Positions 28,662 through 39,500 of a stretch of DNA of 64,000 nt are shown piece after piece. The notes under the pieces are model-generated. The model searched no databases. It was not told the origin of the DNA and saw nothing but the letters and a program-made list of their open reading frames with translations. This DNA comes from AP-15 sp963788085 (GTDB lineage: Bacteria; Pseudomonadota; Alphaproteobacteria; ATCC43930; CGMCC-115725). Numbering within the stretch: position 1 is the stretch's first letter; the number at the start of each line of letters is the position of its first letter. The position numbers and the translations under genes were made by a program. The stretch lies in the NCBI GenBank assembly GCA_963788085.1, contig CAWBFS010000023.1:1-64000 (forward strand), written 5' to 3'.

Positions 28662-29435
28662 TCAGAAGTGAATTTCGTATTCGAGCTGCCACCGGATCGT
28701 TTCGCGCGGCGCGGCGGAGCCCACACCGAACAGAATGCCGGCGTTCCATTTGAGGGTGCCGGGCCCGATATTGGAAACAATGCCGAACAGTTGGGGACCG
28801 ATGCGGTTGTCCTGCGGCCAGTGCGAATTGAAACCCTTGAAACGCGCTCGGGTTGCCATAGGCCTGAAAGCCCGGCTCGATCGGCGTGCCGAAGTCAAAA
28901 CGCGTTTCCCAAGCATACAGGAAGAACGGCCGCCCCGCGGAACCACTGCCGACTTCTTTTTCCATAAACAAGTTTACGGTGTTGATCGTCCCGAAGATTT
29001 CCTTGCGGAATATCGGTCCAAGAGTGAATTCATTGGGGTTACTCTGGAGCGTGGACTTTGCCGAACTCGGCAAAAAACCAGCATCCAGCCGAATATTGGC
29101 CGCTGCTCGGTAAATTGAAAGATATTCTCGGAAGTAACCTGACTGAAATTGAACGATTGTCCGGGACCTGCGTTCCGTTCCTGCTCGAGCTCGAGCTCGG
29201 TGCGCCAAAAGCCGTTGACCCCGTATTCGAATTCTTCGGTCGTGCTTAGTTCGCCGCTGTGGGCGGGGTTCGGATCGTGTCCGTAGTCGCCGAGAGGCTC
29301 GATGGCGAACTCTCCGGTTTCGGCCTCAGGCATTTGAACTTTGAAATCCGCCACGGCCGGAACCACAGTGGCCAGCGTCAAGGCTGAGCCGGCGATGAAT
29401 GTCGTTATGCTAATGCAACGCATTCGCGTATCCAC
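28662..29435 (-). CDS. Predicted outer-membrane or periplasmic beta-rich protein, frameshifted
   Basis: An exported protein of about 257 residues. The signal peptide is MRCISITTFIAGSALTLATV followed by VPAVADF. The mature protein alternates hydrophobic and polar residues with many aromatics (GFWRTELELEQERN, FQFTEQ, FFLYAWETRFDFGTPIEPGF). It ends ETIRWQLEYEIHF with a terminal phenylalanine, the usual signal for outer-membrane barrel assembly. The frame changes near 29085 and 28840. It lies just downstream of the FTR1 and cupredoxin genes on the same strand, so a role in metal uptake is possible but not shown. I do not recognise the family. Confidence 0.6.
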
Positions 29436-29492
29436 GACAGATGAGCGAGTTAGAGTTAGCCGATCTGGGAGGCTGAAGAGGAGGACGGCTTC

Positions 29493-30335
29493 TCAAACGG
29501 GGGCCGCCGCGGGCGGCCGGCTCGATGTGGTTGGTGCCCCGTTCCCCATCACGCGCATCAAAGCGCCGATGCCGACAAGCGTGGCCAGGTAGAACACGAC
29601 CTGGATGCCGGCCGGCTGCGCCGAATAACCGATCAGCACATGCAGCAGCAGCCCGAGCATGCTGTTCTCGCTCAGGATCGAGGAGGTGTCCCAGAGGTCA
29701 TTGCCGAGCGAGGGCAAAAGGTTCGCTTGCATCAAAAAGGCTGCGCCTTGCGAGGCCATGCCGGCGGCGAGCAGCAGAATGAGCCAGCTCGTCACCGTAA
29801 ACAGCCGGCGCAATGGGATCGCGAGGAGCCCGAAATAAATCAGCGCGCCGATTGCCGCGCCGCCGGCGAGCCCGAGAATCCGCCCGCCAACATGCTGAGC
29901 CCCCCGGCTCCCGAGGCGATCGCGACCCCGTAGAGAAAAAGAACGATCTCCGAGCCCTCTCGAAGTACGGCGATCCCGACGACCAGAGCCAGCGCATAGA
30001 GCGGCCGGCTTCCCCCGACCACCGCTTTGCCTAGCTGGCCGCGGCTGTTGCCAGCTCGCGCCCGTGCCGGTTCATCCAGATATTGTGCCAGCCCAGCATG
30101 GCGACCGCGGTAAAGAGGATTGCGGCGTTGAACAACTCTTGCCCGATGCCATTGACCGCCGGGCGATCGCGCCGGCGCCAGCAGCGACGAGGGCCGCGCC
30201 GAGAGCGCCTGCGGCGATCCCGCTGGTCACCCAGACGCCGCGGCGCGGCACGCCGCGGCTGGCCGCCAGCACGATGCCGACCACCAGCGATGCTTCGAGG
30301 ACCTCGCGGAAAACGATTATTGCGGTCGCCAGCAT
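29493..30335 (-). CDS. FTR1-family iron permease (EfeU-like), frameshifted
   Basis: A membrane permease of about 281 residues for ferric or oxidised ferrous iron. The start ATG 30335 gives MLATAIIVFREVLEASLVVG. Both family REXXE iron motifs are present, in FREVLEASLV and VLREGSEIVLFLYG. Hydrophobic helices alternate through to PAGIQVVFYLATLVGIGALM near the end. The frame changes near 30145, 30050-30020 and 29880. The start lies 10 bp after the cupredoxin stop, so the two are probably one operon. The pairing of a periplasmic cupredoxin with FTR1 is the known layout of EfeUO/FtrABC-type iron uptake. Confidence 0.83.
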
Positions 30336-30345
30336 CCCAGCCTCG

Positions 30346-30671
30346 CTATTTGACGACCAGATGGCCACGGGTTTCCGGGTGGAAATCGTCGAAGAACTCG
30401 TAACTGCCCGGATCAAGAGGCCCAACGAAAACGGTAATTTCCTGGCCGGGGGCACGACCTTTTCGCGATGGAATTGCGTGCTCTCGAATTCGGAGGCGGT
30501 CGGGTTTTCGTTGCGCACGATGAGCTTGACCTTGACACCCGCGGGGATCTGAACCTCGCTTGGAACGAACTGATTATTTTTCAACACGATCGAAAAATTG
30601 GGATCGTCCGCCAGGGCGGGCGTCGCGACGCCGAGAGCGAGCAATGCCGCAAACCGAGTGGTGACACGCAT
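30346..30671 (-). CDS. Periplasmic cupredoxin-domain protein, frameshifted
   Basis: A 108-residue exported protein. The start ATG 30671 (MRVTTRFAALLALGVATPAL) carries a signal peptide cleaved after ALA. The cupredoxin core is NFSIVLKNNQFVPSEVQIPA, then FESTQFHREKV. After a one-base shift near 30455 it continues APGQEITVFVGPLDPGSYEF and FDDFHPETRGHLVVK, ending at TAG 30346. The histidine-rich end fits a metal site of the EfeO/P19-like type. It most likely oxidises or delivers iron to the FTR1 permease that follows. Confidence 0.8.
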
Positions 30672-30793
30672 TGTGACCCGAGGCATCCGGGGTTTCCAGA
30701 AAAGTTGCAAGGCAGCGAATGCGACTGAATCGCAGCACTATCCAGCTTTTCCCGCCGACGCAAGTAAAATCTCTATGCAATTTCGCGGGTTAG

Positions 30794-31648
30794 CTATCCC
30801 GCTTTGGTCCACAGCCGCTGAATGTCCCGGTAGCTGATCGGCTCGATGCCGGCCCCCGCGCACCACTCGGCGACGGCGCCCGATGCGAAGAGGGCATATT
30901 CGTTGGTCCGCCACGGCGCATGTTGCGGGGTGATCGCCTCGACGTCTCCCGGCGCGGTGCAGTGCAGGGCGAAATGGGTGACGCCCTCGGGAAGCTCTTC
31001 GACGAGCTTGCGGTAGCCGGGCGCGACGGCTTCGGCGGCAACCGGCAAGGTGCCGCGAATGTTGTCGACGACCGGCAAGCCGGCGCGTTCGAGCGCTGCG
31101 ACAGTCGCGGCGTAGCTCTGCGGGTCGGGTGCGAAGCGGATCTTGCGGGGCAGAACCGGAACGAGGCCGTAGTCGTGCCCGAGCCGAACATGGCAGTCGA
31201 GCAGCTCGGGCAGCATCGCCGCCGCCATGTGGGCGTCGATATGCGTCGGGTTGATCCCGGCCGACCGCGCCCGCTCGATCTGCGCGCGCAGCTCGGCTTC
31301 CCCGGCGTCCGGCACCAGGTGCCGGCGCAGGCTCGCAACATCGCGCCAGAAATACCCGTCCTCATCGATCAGGCCCGAGGTCCGGCTGACCGTCGAAATC
31401 GGCGCCCAGCGGTAGTGCTCCCATTCGCTGGTCAGGGTCAGGTGCACGCCGAGATCGAGCGCCGGATCGGCCGCGGCGGCCTCGGCGATTTCGCGGAACC
31501 ACGGGCACGGCACCATGACCGAGCCGCAGGTGACGAAGCCGCGTTCGGCGAGGGCAAGAAACCCTCGGTTTGCGCCGTGGCACATTCCGACATCGTCGAC
31601 ATGAAAGATCACAGCACGTTCGACGCCGAGGGAGCGGGCCAGGGTCAT
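30794..31648 (-). CDS. ChbG/HpnK-type (YdjC family) carbohydrate deacetylase
   Basis: A 284-residue metal-dependent deacetylase. Candidate starts are 31648 (MTLARSLG, chosen because the first motif is close), 31663 and 31741. Metal-binding segments are VIFHVDDVGMCHGANRG and THIDAHMAAAM. The late histidine is in THFALHCTAPGD. YdjC members remove acetyl groups from chito-oligosaccharides or lipid-linked sugars. The gene follows the WYL regulator on the same strand and may be controlled by it. No frameshifts. Confidence 0.83.
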   Translation of the reverse strand: MTLARSLGVERAVIFHVDDVGMCHGANRGFLALAERGFVTCGSVMVPCPWFREIAEAAAADPALDLGVHLTLTSEWEHYRWAPISTVSRTSGLIDEDGYFWRDVASLRRHLVPDAGEAELRAQIERARSAGINPTHIDAHMAAAMLPELLDCHVRLGHDYGLVPVLPRKIRFAPDPQSYAATVAALERAGLPVVDNIRGTLPVAAEAVAPGYRKLVEELPEGVTHFALHCTAPGDVEAITPQHAPWRTNEYALFASGAVAEWCAGAGIEPISYRDIQRLWTKAG

Positions 31649-31753
31649 GACCGAGGTTAGCATGACCGTTTGAGCTGCGGAACGTCGAGGTCGCGCCGGC
31701 TCGGTGACCGGGTGATAGCCGGCGCCCATCGACCCCGGCAAATCTTGCAGGCG

Positions 31754-32452
31754 TCAGGCCTTCGTCGCCTTGGCGTGTTCGAGCGTCCGCCGCCATTTCG
31801 CCCGCAGCGCGCTCGGCCGCTCGGGGTAGCGTTCGTCCAGGAACCCCGCCGCAATCACTCGGTCGGTCCGAAAGCTTCGGAAATCTTGGCGCAGTTCGCA
31901 CCAGGCGATCAGGTGGCGGACCGTCTCCATGTAGCCCACCGTCACCGGCCAAATGACGCGCTCGCTCTCGCGGCCCTGCTCGTCGCGATAACGCAACTTG
32001 ATTTTGCGGCCGGCGTGAATTTGCGCGCGCACCTGCGCCATGTCGAGGCCGTCGGTCGCGAGGCTTCGCGCCGTCGGCGTTTCGGTCACCGGCTCGAATA
32101 CAAAGGGCCGGAGCCGTTCCGGCACGACGGCGCCGATCTTGGCGATCAGATCCTGAGCCGCCCGCGCCAGCTCCGCATCGCTATGGCGCGCCACCCATTG
32201 GGCGCCCAGCACGGCCGCTTCAATCTCGTCGGGCGTCAGCATAAGGGGCGGCAGGTCGAGCCCCGGCTGCAGCACATAGCCGACGCCGGCCTCGCCCCTG
32301 ATTGGTACCCGCTGGCCGATGAGGTCGGCGATGTCGCGATAGACTGTCCGCTTGGAGGTTTCGAGCTCGGCGGCGAGGGCGCCGGCGGTTATCGGTTTCG
32401 GCGTACGCCGCAGGATCTGAATGATTTGAAAAAGCCGGTCGGCGGGTCTCAT
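31754..32452 (-). CDS. YafY-type regulator (HTH_11 plus WYL domain)
   Basis: A 232-residue transcriptional regulator. The start ATG 32452 gives MRPADRLFQIIQILRRTPKP; longer upstream frames run into the divergent promoter region and are unlikely. The N-terminal winged helix (LAAELETSKRTVYRDIADL) is followed by a ligand-sensing WYL domain (LRYRDEQGRESERVIWPVTV) and the usual ending (FRSFRTDRVI). Such proteins bind nucleotides or other effectors. It probably regulates the deacetylase gene downstream or the divergent cyclase genes. Confidence 0.85.
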   Translation of the reverse strand: MRPADRLFQIIQILRRTPKPITAGALAAELETSKRTVYRDIADLIGQRVPIRGEAGVGYVLQPGLDLPPLMLTPDEIEAAVLGAQWVARHSDAELARAAQDLIAKIGAVVPERLRPFVFEPVTETPTARSLATDGLDMAQVRAQIHAGRKIKLRYRDEQGRESERVIWPVTVGYMETVRHLIAWCELRQDFRSFRTDRVIAAGFLDERYPERPSALRAKWRRTLEHAKATKA

Positions 32453-32659
32453 GAGCCGTCGTCGCTCCAGCGATGCTGACAGGATGGTGGCAGCAGGGTA
32501 GCTAGCGCGCGCGCAATTCATAACCAAATTTAATCGTCGAATGGCGACGGCATGGCGATGGCGGGGCGACGGCGATTGCGTCGGATCGGCAAGAGTCGCA
32601 TGCGATATCCGAGGCTCGCCGAGGTCTTCCCGCGCAGCTATGCGGGATAGGATTCCAAA

Positions 32660-34065
32660 ATGAGCGAAGCCAGAAACCTGTTTCCGCTTTTGCAGCAATC
32701 CGCCGATCCCGGCATCGTAGGTGCGATCGAGAAGCTGGTGCGGGATGCGCCGGATCGCGACCTCTGCCGGGTCAACGTATTGGACTTCGCGGCGAAGAGG
32801 GGCCTCGACGAAGAGAAATCGATCGCCGCCTTTCTGCACGCTGCGCGCCTCGGTCTCTTCGAGCTCTCATGGAATGTGCTGTGCCCGAGCTGTGGGGGCG
32901 TGCTCGACGCCGGCACCACGCTGAGGAGCGTGAACCGCGGGGAGTACCATTGCGCCTGGTGTGCGGCCGGTTATGAGCCGATCCTCGACGAGATCGTCGA
33001 GGTGACATTCACGGTCAACCGGCGGGTGCGCCGGATCGCGGCGCATGATCCGAACGAGCTGCCGTTCGCTGAGTATTTTCGCCAGGTGTTCTGGAGCTCG
33101 GCGATCGATCTGCCGGAGAATCTCGCTCAGGTGATCGAGGAAGTGACCCTGGACACGGTCGAGCTTCCGCCCGGCGAGAAGGCCCTGCTTTCGCTGCAAC
33201 TGCCGGCGAAACTCGTGATCCTGCTCGACCCGGTGACCCATATGACCCAATTCCTCGAGGTCAAAGGCGAGCCGACGCGCGAGCGCCAGAACCTCTCGCT
33301 GTTTTTCGACAAGGTACGTCCCGCGACGGAGACGATCGAGCTGAGCCCGGGGCCGCTGCGCCTGTCGCTCGAAAACCGCACCGACACGCGCGTATTGCCC
33401 GGATTGTGGGTGGCGACCGATCGGCTCAATGAGCTGCTGAGCCGGCGCAAGCCCTTCCTCAGCGCAAAGAGGCTTTTGACCAACCAGGTTTTTCGCGATC
33501 TCTACGGCGCCGACACGATCGACGTCGATCAGCGCCTCAAGATCACCAGTCTGACCTTCCTGTTCACCGACCTCAGAGGCTCCACCGAGCTCTATGAGCG
33601 GGTCGGCGATCTGGTCGCCTTCGATCTCGTCCGGGCGCATTTCGAGGTTCTCAACGACATCATCGCCGCCGAGGCCGGGGCCGTGGTCAAGACCAGCGGC
33701 GATGCGGTGATGGCGACATTTTCGACCCCCGATCGGGCGGTCGCCGCGGCGTTGCGCATGCGCGATGCGATGCACGACTTCAAGAACGCGGGCACCGGCG
33801 ACGGGCTGCTGCTCAAGATCGGCATCCACGAGGGACCTTGCCTGGCCGTCGTTCTCGACAAGCGCCAGGACTATTTCGGCCGCACCGTCAACATCGCGGC
33901 GCGGGTACAGGATCTGGCCAACTCCGTTCGATCCTGGCGACCGGGTCGGTCGTCAAACATCCCGGATCTTGCAATTTGCTCGAAACCAGCGGGCTCGAAC
34001 CAGTCCCGCATCAGCGTGCGCTGCGCGGCGTCGCCGAGGAGATGGCGGTTTACGAGATTCCCTGA
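32660..34065 (+). CDS. DUF5939-type class III nucleotide cyclase, copy A, one frameshift
   Basis: A soluble enzyme of about 468 residues. The N-terminal 290 residues (DUF5939-like) contain two CXXC pairs, CPSCGGVL and CAWCAAGY, that look like a zinc site. Beta-rich parts follow (PPGEKALLSLQLPAKLVILL). The cyclase domain starts near 33541 with LTFLFTDLRGSTELYERVGD. The second metal aspartate is in TSGDAVMATF (GDA instead of the usual GDG) and Asn/Arg are in GRTVNIAARVQ. The frame changes near 33925, after which LATGSVVKHPGSCNLLETSG and VAEEMAVYEIP close the protein at 34065. A close paralogue follows 31 bp later. Confidence 0.87.
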
Positions 34066-34096
34066 CGATCCACCCGAATTGGCGTAGGAGCCTGAG

Positions 34097-35500
34097 ATGA
34101 GCGAAGCTGGCAATTTGTTCACGCTCTTGCGGCAGTCGGCCGATCCCGAAGCTGCCGGCGGCGATCGAGGGGCTGGTGAGGGACGCGCCCGATCGCGACC
34201 TCTGCCGCGTCAATGTGATCGATTTCGCGCGCGAAGCCGGGGTCGATGAGGAGCAGGCCGTCGCCGCCTTTCTGCACGCCGCGCGCCTCGGGCTCTTCGA
34301 GCTGTCGTGGAACGTGCTGTGCCCCGGCTGCGGTGGTGTCCTCGACACCAGCACGACGTTGAAAAGCGTCGACAAGGAGCAATACGACTGCGCGCTCTGC
34401 GCGGCCGGCTACCGGCCGACGCTCGACGAGATGGTCGAGGTCACCTTCACGGTCAGCCGCCGGGTGCGCAGGATCGCCGCGCACGATCCGCACGAGCTTC
34501 CGTTCGCCGAATATTTTCGCCAGATCTTCTGGGGCTCGGGCATCGATGTGCCGGATGATTTCGAGCAGCTGGTCGAGGAGATCGTTCTCGATCAGGTCGA
34601 GCTGCCGCCCGGCGAAAAGGCGCTGCTGTCGTTGCAATTGCCGGCGGAGTTCGTCATCGTCGTCGATCCGGTGACGCACGGGACGCAGTTCCTCGACGTC
34701 AAAGGCGAGCCGACGCGAGAACGGCAGAACCTCTCGCTCGTCTTCGACAAATTGCGCGCGCCGACCGGCACCGTGACCATGCGTCCGGGGCCGCTGCGCC
34801 TCACCTTGGAAAACCGCACCGACACCCGGCTCTTACCAGGGCTGTGGATTGCCGGAGACAAGCTCCACGAGCTGCTCGGCAGGCGCCGGCCGTTCCTGAC
34901 GGCAAAACGGCTGCTGACCAACCAAGTCTTCCGGGACCTCTATGGCACCGACACGATCGACGTCGAGCAGCGGCTCAAGATCACCAGCCTGACTTTCCTG
35001 TTCACCGACCTCAAAGGCTCGACCGAGCTTTACGAGCGGGTCGGCGACCTGGTCGCCTTCGACCTGGTCAAAGCCCATTTCCGGGTGCTCAACGAGATCG
35101 TCGCGTCCGAGGCCGGCGCCGTCGTCAAGACCATCGGCGACGCGGTGATGGCGACCTTTCCGACCCCTAACCGGGCGGTCTCCGCCGCGCTGCGGATGCG
35201 CGAAGCGATGCGCGATCTCAATGACGGGCGCAGCGAGGATTTATTGTTGAAGATCGGCATCCACGAAGGACCTGCCTCGCGGTCGTGCTCAACGACCGTC
35301 AGGACTATTTCGGGACGACCGTGAATATCGCCGCGCGGGTCCAGGCTCTGGCAGATTCGCGCACGATCCTGGCGACCCGTTCGGTCGTAACCGACCCGCA
35401 GGCTTCCGCCTTGCTCGAAACCAGCGGGCTCAAACCCGTATCGCAGCATCGCGCATTGCGCGGCATCGCCGACGAAGTCGCAGTCTACGAGATCCCGTGA
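34097..35500 (+). CDS. DUF5939-type class III nucleotide cyclase, copy B, two frameshifts
   Basis: A tandem paralogue of the preceding gene, about 467 residues, roughly 80% alike through its length. The start ATG 34097 (MSEAGNLFTLLRQSADPEA) matches copy A (MSEARNLFPLLQQSADPG). It keeps the zinc-like pairs CPGCGGVL and CALCAAGY, the cyclase entry LTFLFTDLKGSTELYERVGD, TIGDAVMATF and TTVNIAARVQ. Frame changes sit near 34160 and 35275. The closeness of the copies suggests recent duplication. They may form homo- and heterodimers, since class III active sites lie at dimer interfaces; that is inference. Confidence 0.87.
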
Positions 35501-35626
35501 TTTCGTGATTCGTGATTGACAGTGACGCCAGTCTCCCTCCGCCCGGCGCAGCGTCTCCCGCAGCCAACCTTCCTCGAATCGCGATCTTCAGGGGCGGCCT
35601 AACCGAATCGCGATCGAGTGGCCGGA

Positions 35627-35821
35627 ATGCCGCAAACCTTCGTAATCCAGACGCAGGCGTGGCAGCGCGGGCGCAACTGTCTCGTCGAGTTACATGGCCG
35701 CTCCGGCTTTTTCTTTGTCGCGTCACCGCGTATCGAAAATCACTGCGTCTGCGCCATGGCGAGAGCGTGGCTAGGGTCGTCACCGTCCTCCAGTGACCAA
35801 CAGGCTGACAGACACGCATGA
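35627..35821 (+). CDS. Doubtful small ORF
   Basis: A 64-codon frame starting MPQTFVIQTQAWQRGRNCLV. The first 35 residues look protein-like and then composition worsens; another frame gives LRHGESVARVVTVLQ, so a frameshift is possible. No ribosome-binding site or match is recognised. Confidence 0.25.
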   Translation: MPQTFVIQTQAWQRGRNCLVELHGRSGFFFVASPRIENHCVCAMARAWLGSSPSSSDQQADRHA

Positions 35822-36118
35822 GCGAAGGTATAGGACAGAAGGCGTTTGCGGTGGAGGTCTAGGGCGGTCGCTATCATGTCGGCCTGACGGATCAGCCTTT
35901 CGGGGTCTGGAATTTGGGTAGGGAATGGGGGTTGCAGAGTGCATTGGCCGCATCATAAGCGCGCTCGCCAATTAAAACCGGGGTCGATAGCCAGCCAGCC
36001 GCGCTCTCGGTGCTGTCGGATATTTTCGTGCCCGCCACGACAATCGCGGGCTGCTGGCTGAAGCTTGGCTCGTGTGCAATCGGCGAACCTGCCTAACTGG
36101 GGCGCTGCTGGGTCAACG

Positions 36119-36376
36119 ATGATGGTAGCGAACGCTCTGCGTGCCGACGATTTGAACGCGCTATGTCACTCGCAACTGAGCGGCTCGGAATTCGAGTGTG
36201 CCTTGCTAGCCCTGAATCTGGATCGAAAGGTTTATGGATGGGATCGTAACGGCGGCTGGCGGGTGATCGCCGATCCAGAAGCGCACGAGCGCGAGCAACA
36301 TCGCAAACAAATGAAAGATCTGACATCGAGGAAATTGATCGCGATGCAGCTGCCGTTTACCGCCCTTTTGACGTGA
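36119..36376 (+). CDS. Doubtful small hypothetical protein
   Basis: An 85-codon frame starting MMVANALRADDLNALCHSQL and containing NLDRKVYGWDRNGGWRVIAD. Its composition is plausible for a small helical protein. No family is recognised, and no good ribosome-binding site lies before either of the two ATGs. Confidence 0.33.
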   Translation: MMVANALRADDLNALCHSQLSGSEFECALLALNLDRKVYGWDRNGGWRVIADPEAHEREQHRKQMKDLTSRKLIAMQLPFTALLT

Positions 36377-36557
36377 TCGAAGCCGCTCGAATCTCTGCAG
36401 AGCGCGGACGCGGTCTGGAGCATGACGTCAAGCACAAGCTGCTGCGCGAACGAACTACCCCAGTAAGCGGACCGGCTGGCCGGTGGCCAGCGCGATCGGG
36501 TTGTGCCATTTACGGACATTGCATCGGCCGTTCGCGGCGAGGACCGACGGGCCTGCC

Positions 36558-39500
36558 TCAAGTCGGATCGCCGGCCGCAAGGCGCAGGCCCGACAGGTAA
36601 AACGCGCGGTGTTCGGCATTCCGAAGGTAGCTGACGTCCGGTATCACGCCGCCGGCTGTGGCCCGCAGCCGCTGGACGGTCGCGCGCGCTTCGTCGAGCC
36701 GTCCCATGTGGGCGTAGCAGGCTGCAAGGTACCGATACGGGTTGGGGAGGCTCGCATCCTCGTGCATTGCAAGCAAGAGCTTCGAGACTGCTTCGTCGAA
36801 GCGTCGCATGTAAAAAAGCGCGGCGCCTATCGTGAGGAGAGCCCAGCCGACCCGGGCGCGCGGACTGAGCCGTAGCGAAGCTTCGGCATGTTGGATCGCG
36901 ATCTCGGGCTCGCCCGCATACAATCGCAGCACGCCGCTAATGAACCAGCCGCGCGCGAAGCTCGGATTGAGAGCCAGCGCGCGGTCCACCAACTTCAGCA
37001 TTGTGCCGATGTCCTCGCCGAGATATCCCAGCGTGTAGGCGGCATTCGCCAGGGTGGCCGGGTCGTCGCCGGCCGCTTCCAGCGCCCGCCTGGCGTAATC
37101 GGTGCCTTTCACGCGGTGCGCCGCGGGATCTTCGCTCCTACCGTCAATTAGCAGCCGATGACAGCAGAACGCGGCCCAAGCTAGCGCAGGCCCGTAATGC
37201 GGGTCGCGGTTGATTGCCAATTCGAGCAGGCGGAGCGCCTCAGCGTACCGCGCTGATGACGACAACGCCACCGCATAAGCACGCAGATAGAGGTCATAGG
37301 CAGTGAGATCGGTTGTCGGACGGTCGGCCGATCGCGCAGTTTCGGCGGCTTGCAACGCCGGTTCGATGACCCCGGCGACGCTCCGCGCCACGCTGTCCTG
37401 AAGATCGAAAACGTCTTCGAGCAAGCCATCGAACCGATCTGCCCAGAGATGGGCTCCGTCGACCGCGTCGATCAGCTGCGCGGTAATCCGGACGCGACCG
37501 CCCGCCTTGCGGACCGAGCCTTCGAGCACATACCGCACCCCGAGTTCCCGTCCGACTTGCTTAACATCGACGGCTTGGCCCTTGTAAGTGAAGCTGGAGT
37601 TGCGGGCGAGAACGAACAGCCATTTGATACGGCTGAGTGCCGTGATAATCTCTTCGACCATGCCATCGGCGAAATATTCCTGTTCGGGGTCACCGCTCAT
37701 ATTTTGAAAAGGCAAGACAGCGATCGACGGTTTATCAGGGAGCGGCGGTAGCGGGGATTCCGTTAAGGCGACGCGTCCTATCGCCACCCGATATACCCGA
37801 AAGGGGCGAGCTATGTTCTTCAGCTGCCGCTCGCCCATGTCCTCGAAGCCAAGATCGAGGCGGCCCGCAGCGTCCTCCTGAACCCGGGCTGAGACACAAA
37901 TGCCTCCCGGCGCGGCCAAGCCTTCCAGTCGAGCTGCGACGTTGACGCCATCGCCGAAGATGTCGCTGTCCTCGACGACAATGTCGCCTTGGTGGATGCC
38001 GATACGGAACTCGATCCGGCGGTCTGGTGGGAGAGGGGCATTGCGATCGGCCAGCGCCACCTGCGCCTCGGCTGCGCACCTGAGTGCATCGACGACACTG
38101 GCGAACTCGACTAACAAACCATCGCCGCTGGTTTTGACAATGCGACCGTGATGCTCGGCGATTTTCGGATCTACGAGCTCGTTACGCAGCGCTTTGAGGC
38201 ATTCGAGCGTGCCTTCTTCGTCCGCCTCAATTAATCGCGCATACCCGGCCACATCAGCGGCGATGATCGCTGCGAGACGACGGGTCCGGCTCAGGTTGCC
38301 TCGCCTGCCGTCGGGTGAGGGGTCCATAGGTAAAGCGCGCGGTTCCTGGAGCTTCGCAGGAAGGTGAGGTGGCGTATTTCCTTGCGCGCTGGCTGGGTCC
38401 GAAACTTTCTGCTCACCGGCGCCCGCAGGCCGAGCGAGGATCTCGCCAATTAATTGGTAGCCGGGACTAGCAGCAGACTCGATTAGGTGGCGGTCCCCGC
38501 CGCAGGCCTTGCGCAGGCCTTCGAGCATGTCCGCGTGGTCCTCCGGCCGCATCCACGGTACGCGCTCACAAACGCTGCTCCGGAACGCGGTCGGTGCGAC
38601 GGCCATAGCCTTTTGCAGGGCTTCCCTCGCCTCCTCCATTCGGCTGAGCTGGCCCAACGCCGCGGCAAGCCAACGGTAGGGGTTCGGAAAATCGGGATAT
38701 GACCGGATCGCGTGCTTCGCGGCTTCGACTGCGGCCGAATAATCCCGGGAGAAGTAAAGCCCCAGCGCCATTTGGTTCAAGCGGATCGCTGATCGCGGGT
38801 CGCGCGGGTCGAGCCTGATGGATTTTTCAAGAGCCGCTAGGCCTTCCCTTGGGTGCCCCGAAAATATTAGTGCCGCGCCGAGGGTTCCGTGCGCATAGGC
38901 CAGGTTCGGACTTATTGCCAGAGCTCGCCGGACCTCGGATAGAGCGCCCAGATAGTCCGCGCGTCTCCAAAGCGTGTGAGCGAGGAGTGAACGGGCCTCC
39001 GCATCAGCGCCGTCGAGCGCGACCGCTCGGCGGGCCAGGGCCTCGGTCGAGCGCAACGTTTCTAGAAGATCATCTGCGTTAAAGTCAGTCGCTTGGCCCT
39101 GAGCTTCTGCGAGACCCACATAGTTTCCAGAAAAGTTCGGGTCGAGATTGATGGCCCGCCGAAAGAACGTCTGCGCGAGTGCGTTATCCTCAGCGGTAGC
39201 TTTGCCCACATGCCACAGCCCGCGCTGATAAGCGGCCCAGGCGTCAAGGCTGCCCGGCGGCCTTCGGATAGCGCGCTGTTGTTCAGCCTCCGCGACGGCT
39301 GGGGCGATCGCGGTCGTCACCGCCTCGGTGATCTCGTCCTGCAGCACAAAGATGGCGGCGAGGTTGCGGTCGTAGTGCCCGGCCCAGACATGCTTGCCGG
39401 TTTCGGCCTCGACGAGCTGCGCCGTGAGGCGAACGCGCTCATCCGCCTTGCGCAGGCTGCTTTCGAGCACGTACCGCACGCCGAGCTCGCGCCCGACTTG

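Larger units (their letters stand above)
35501..36557. other. Poorly coding stretch between cyclase genes
   Basis: There is no conserved gene in this 1.06 kb. Two short plus-strand frames at 35627-35821 and 36119-36376 are listed separately as doubtful. Confidence 0.5.
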
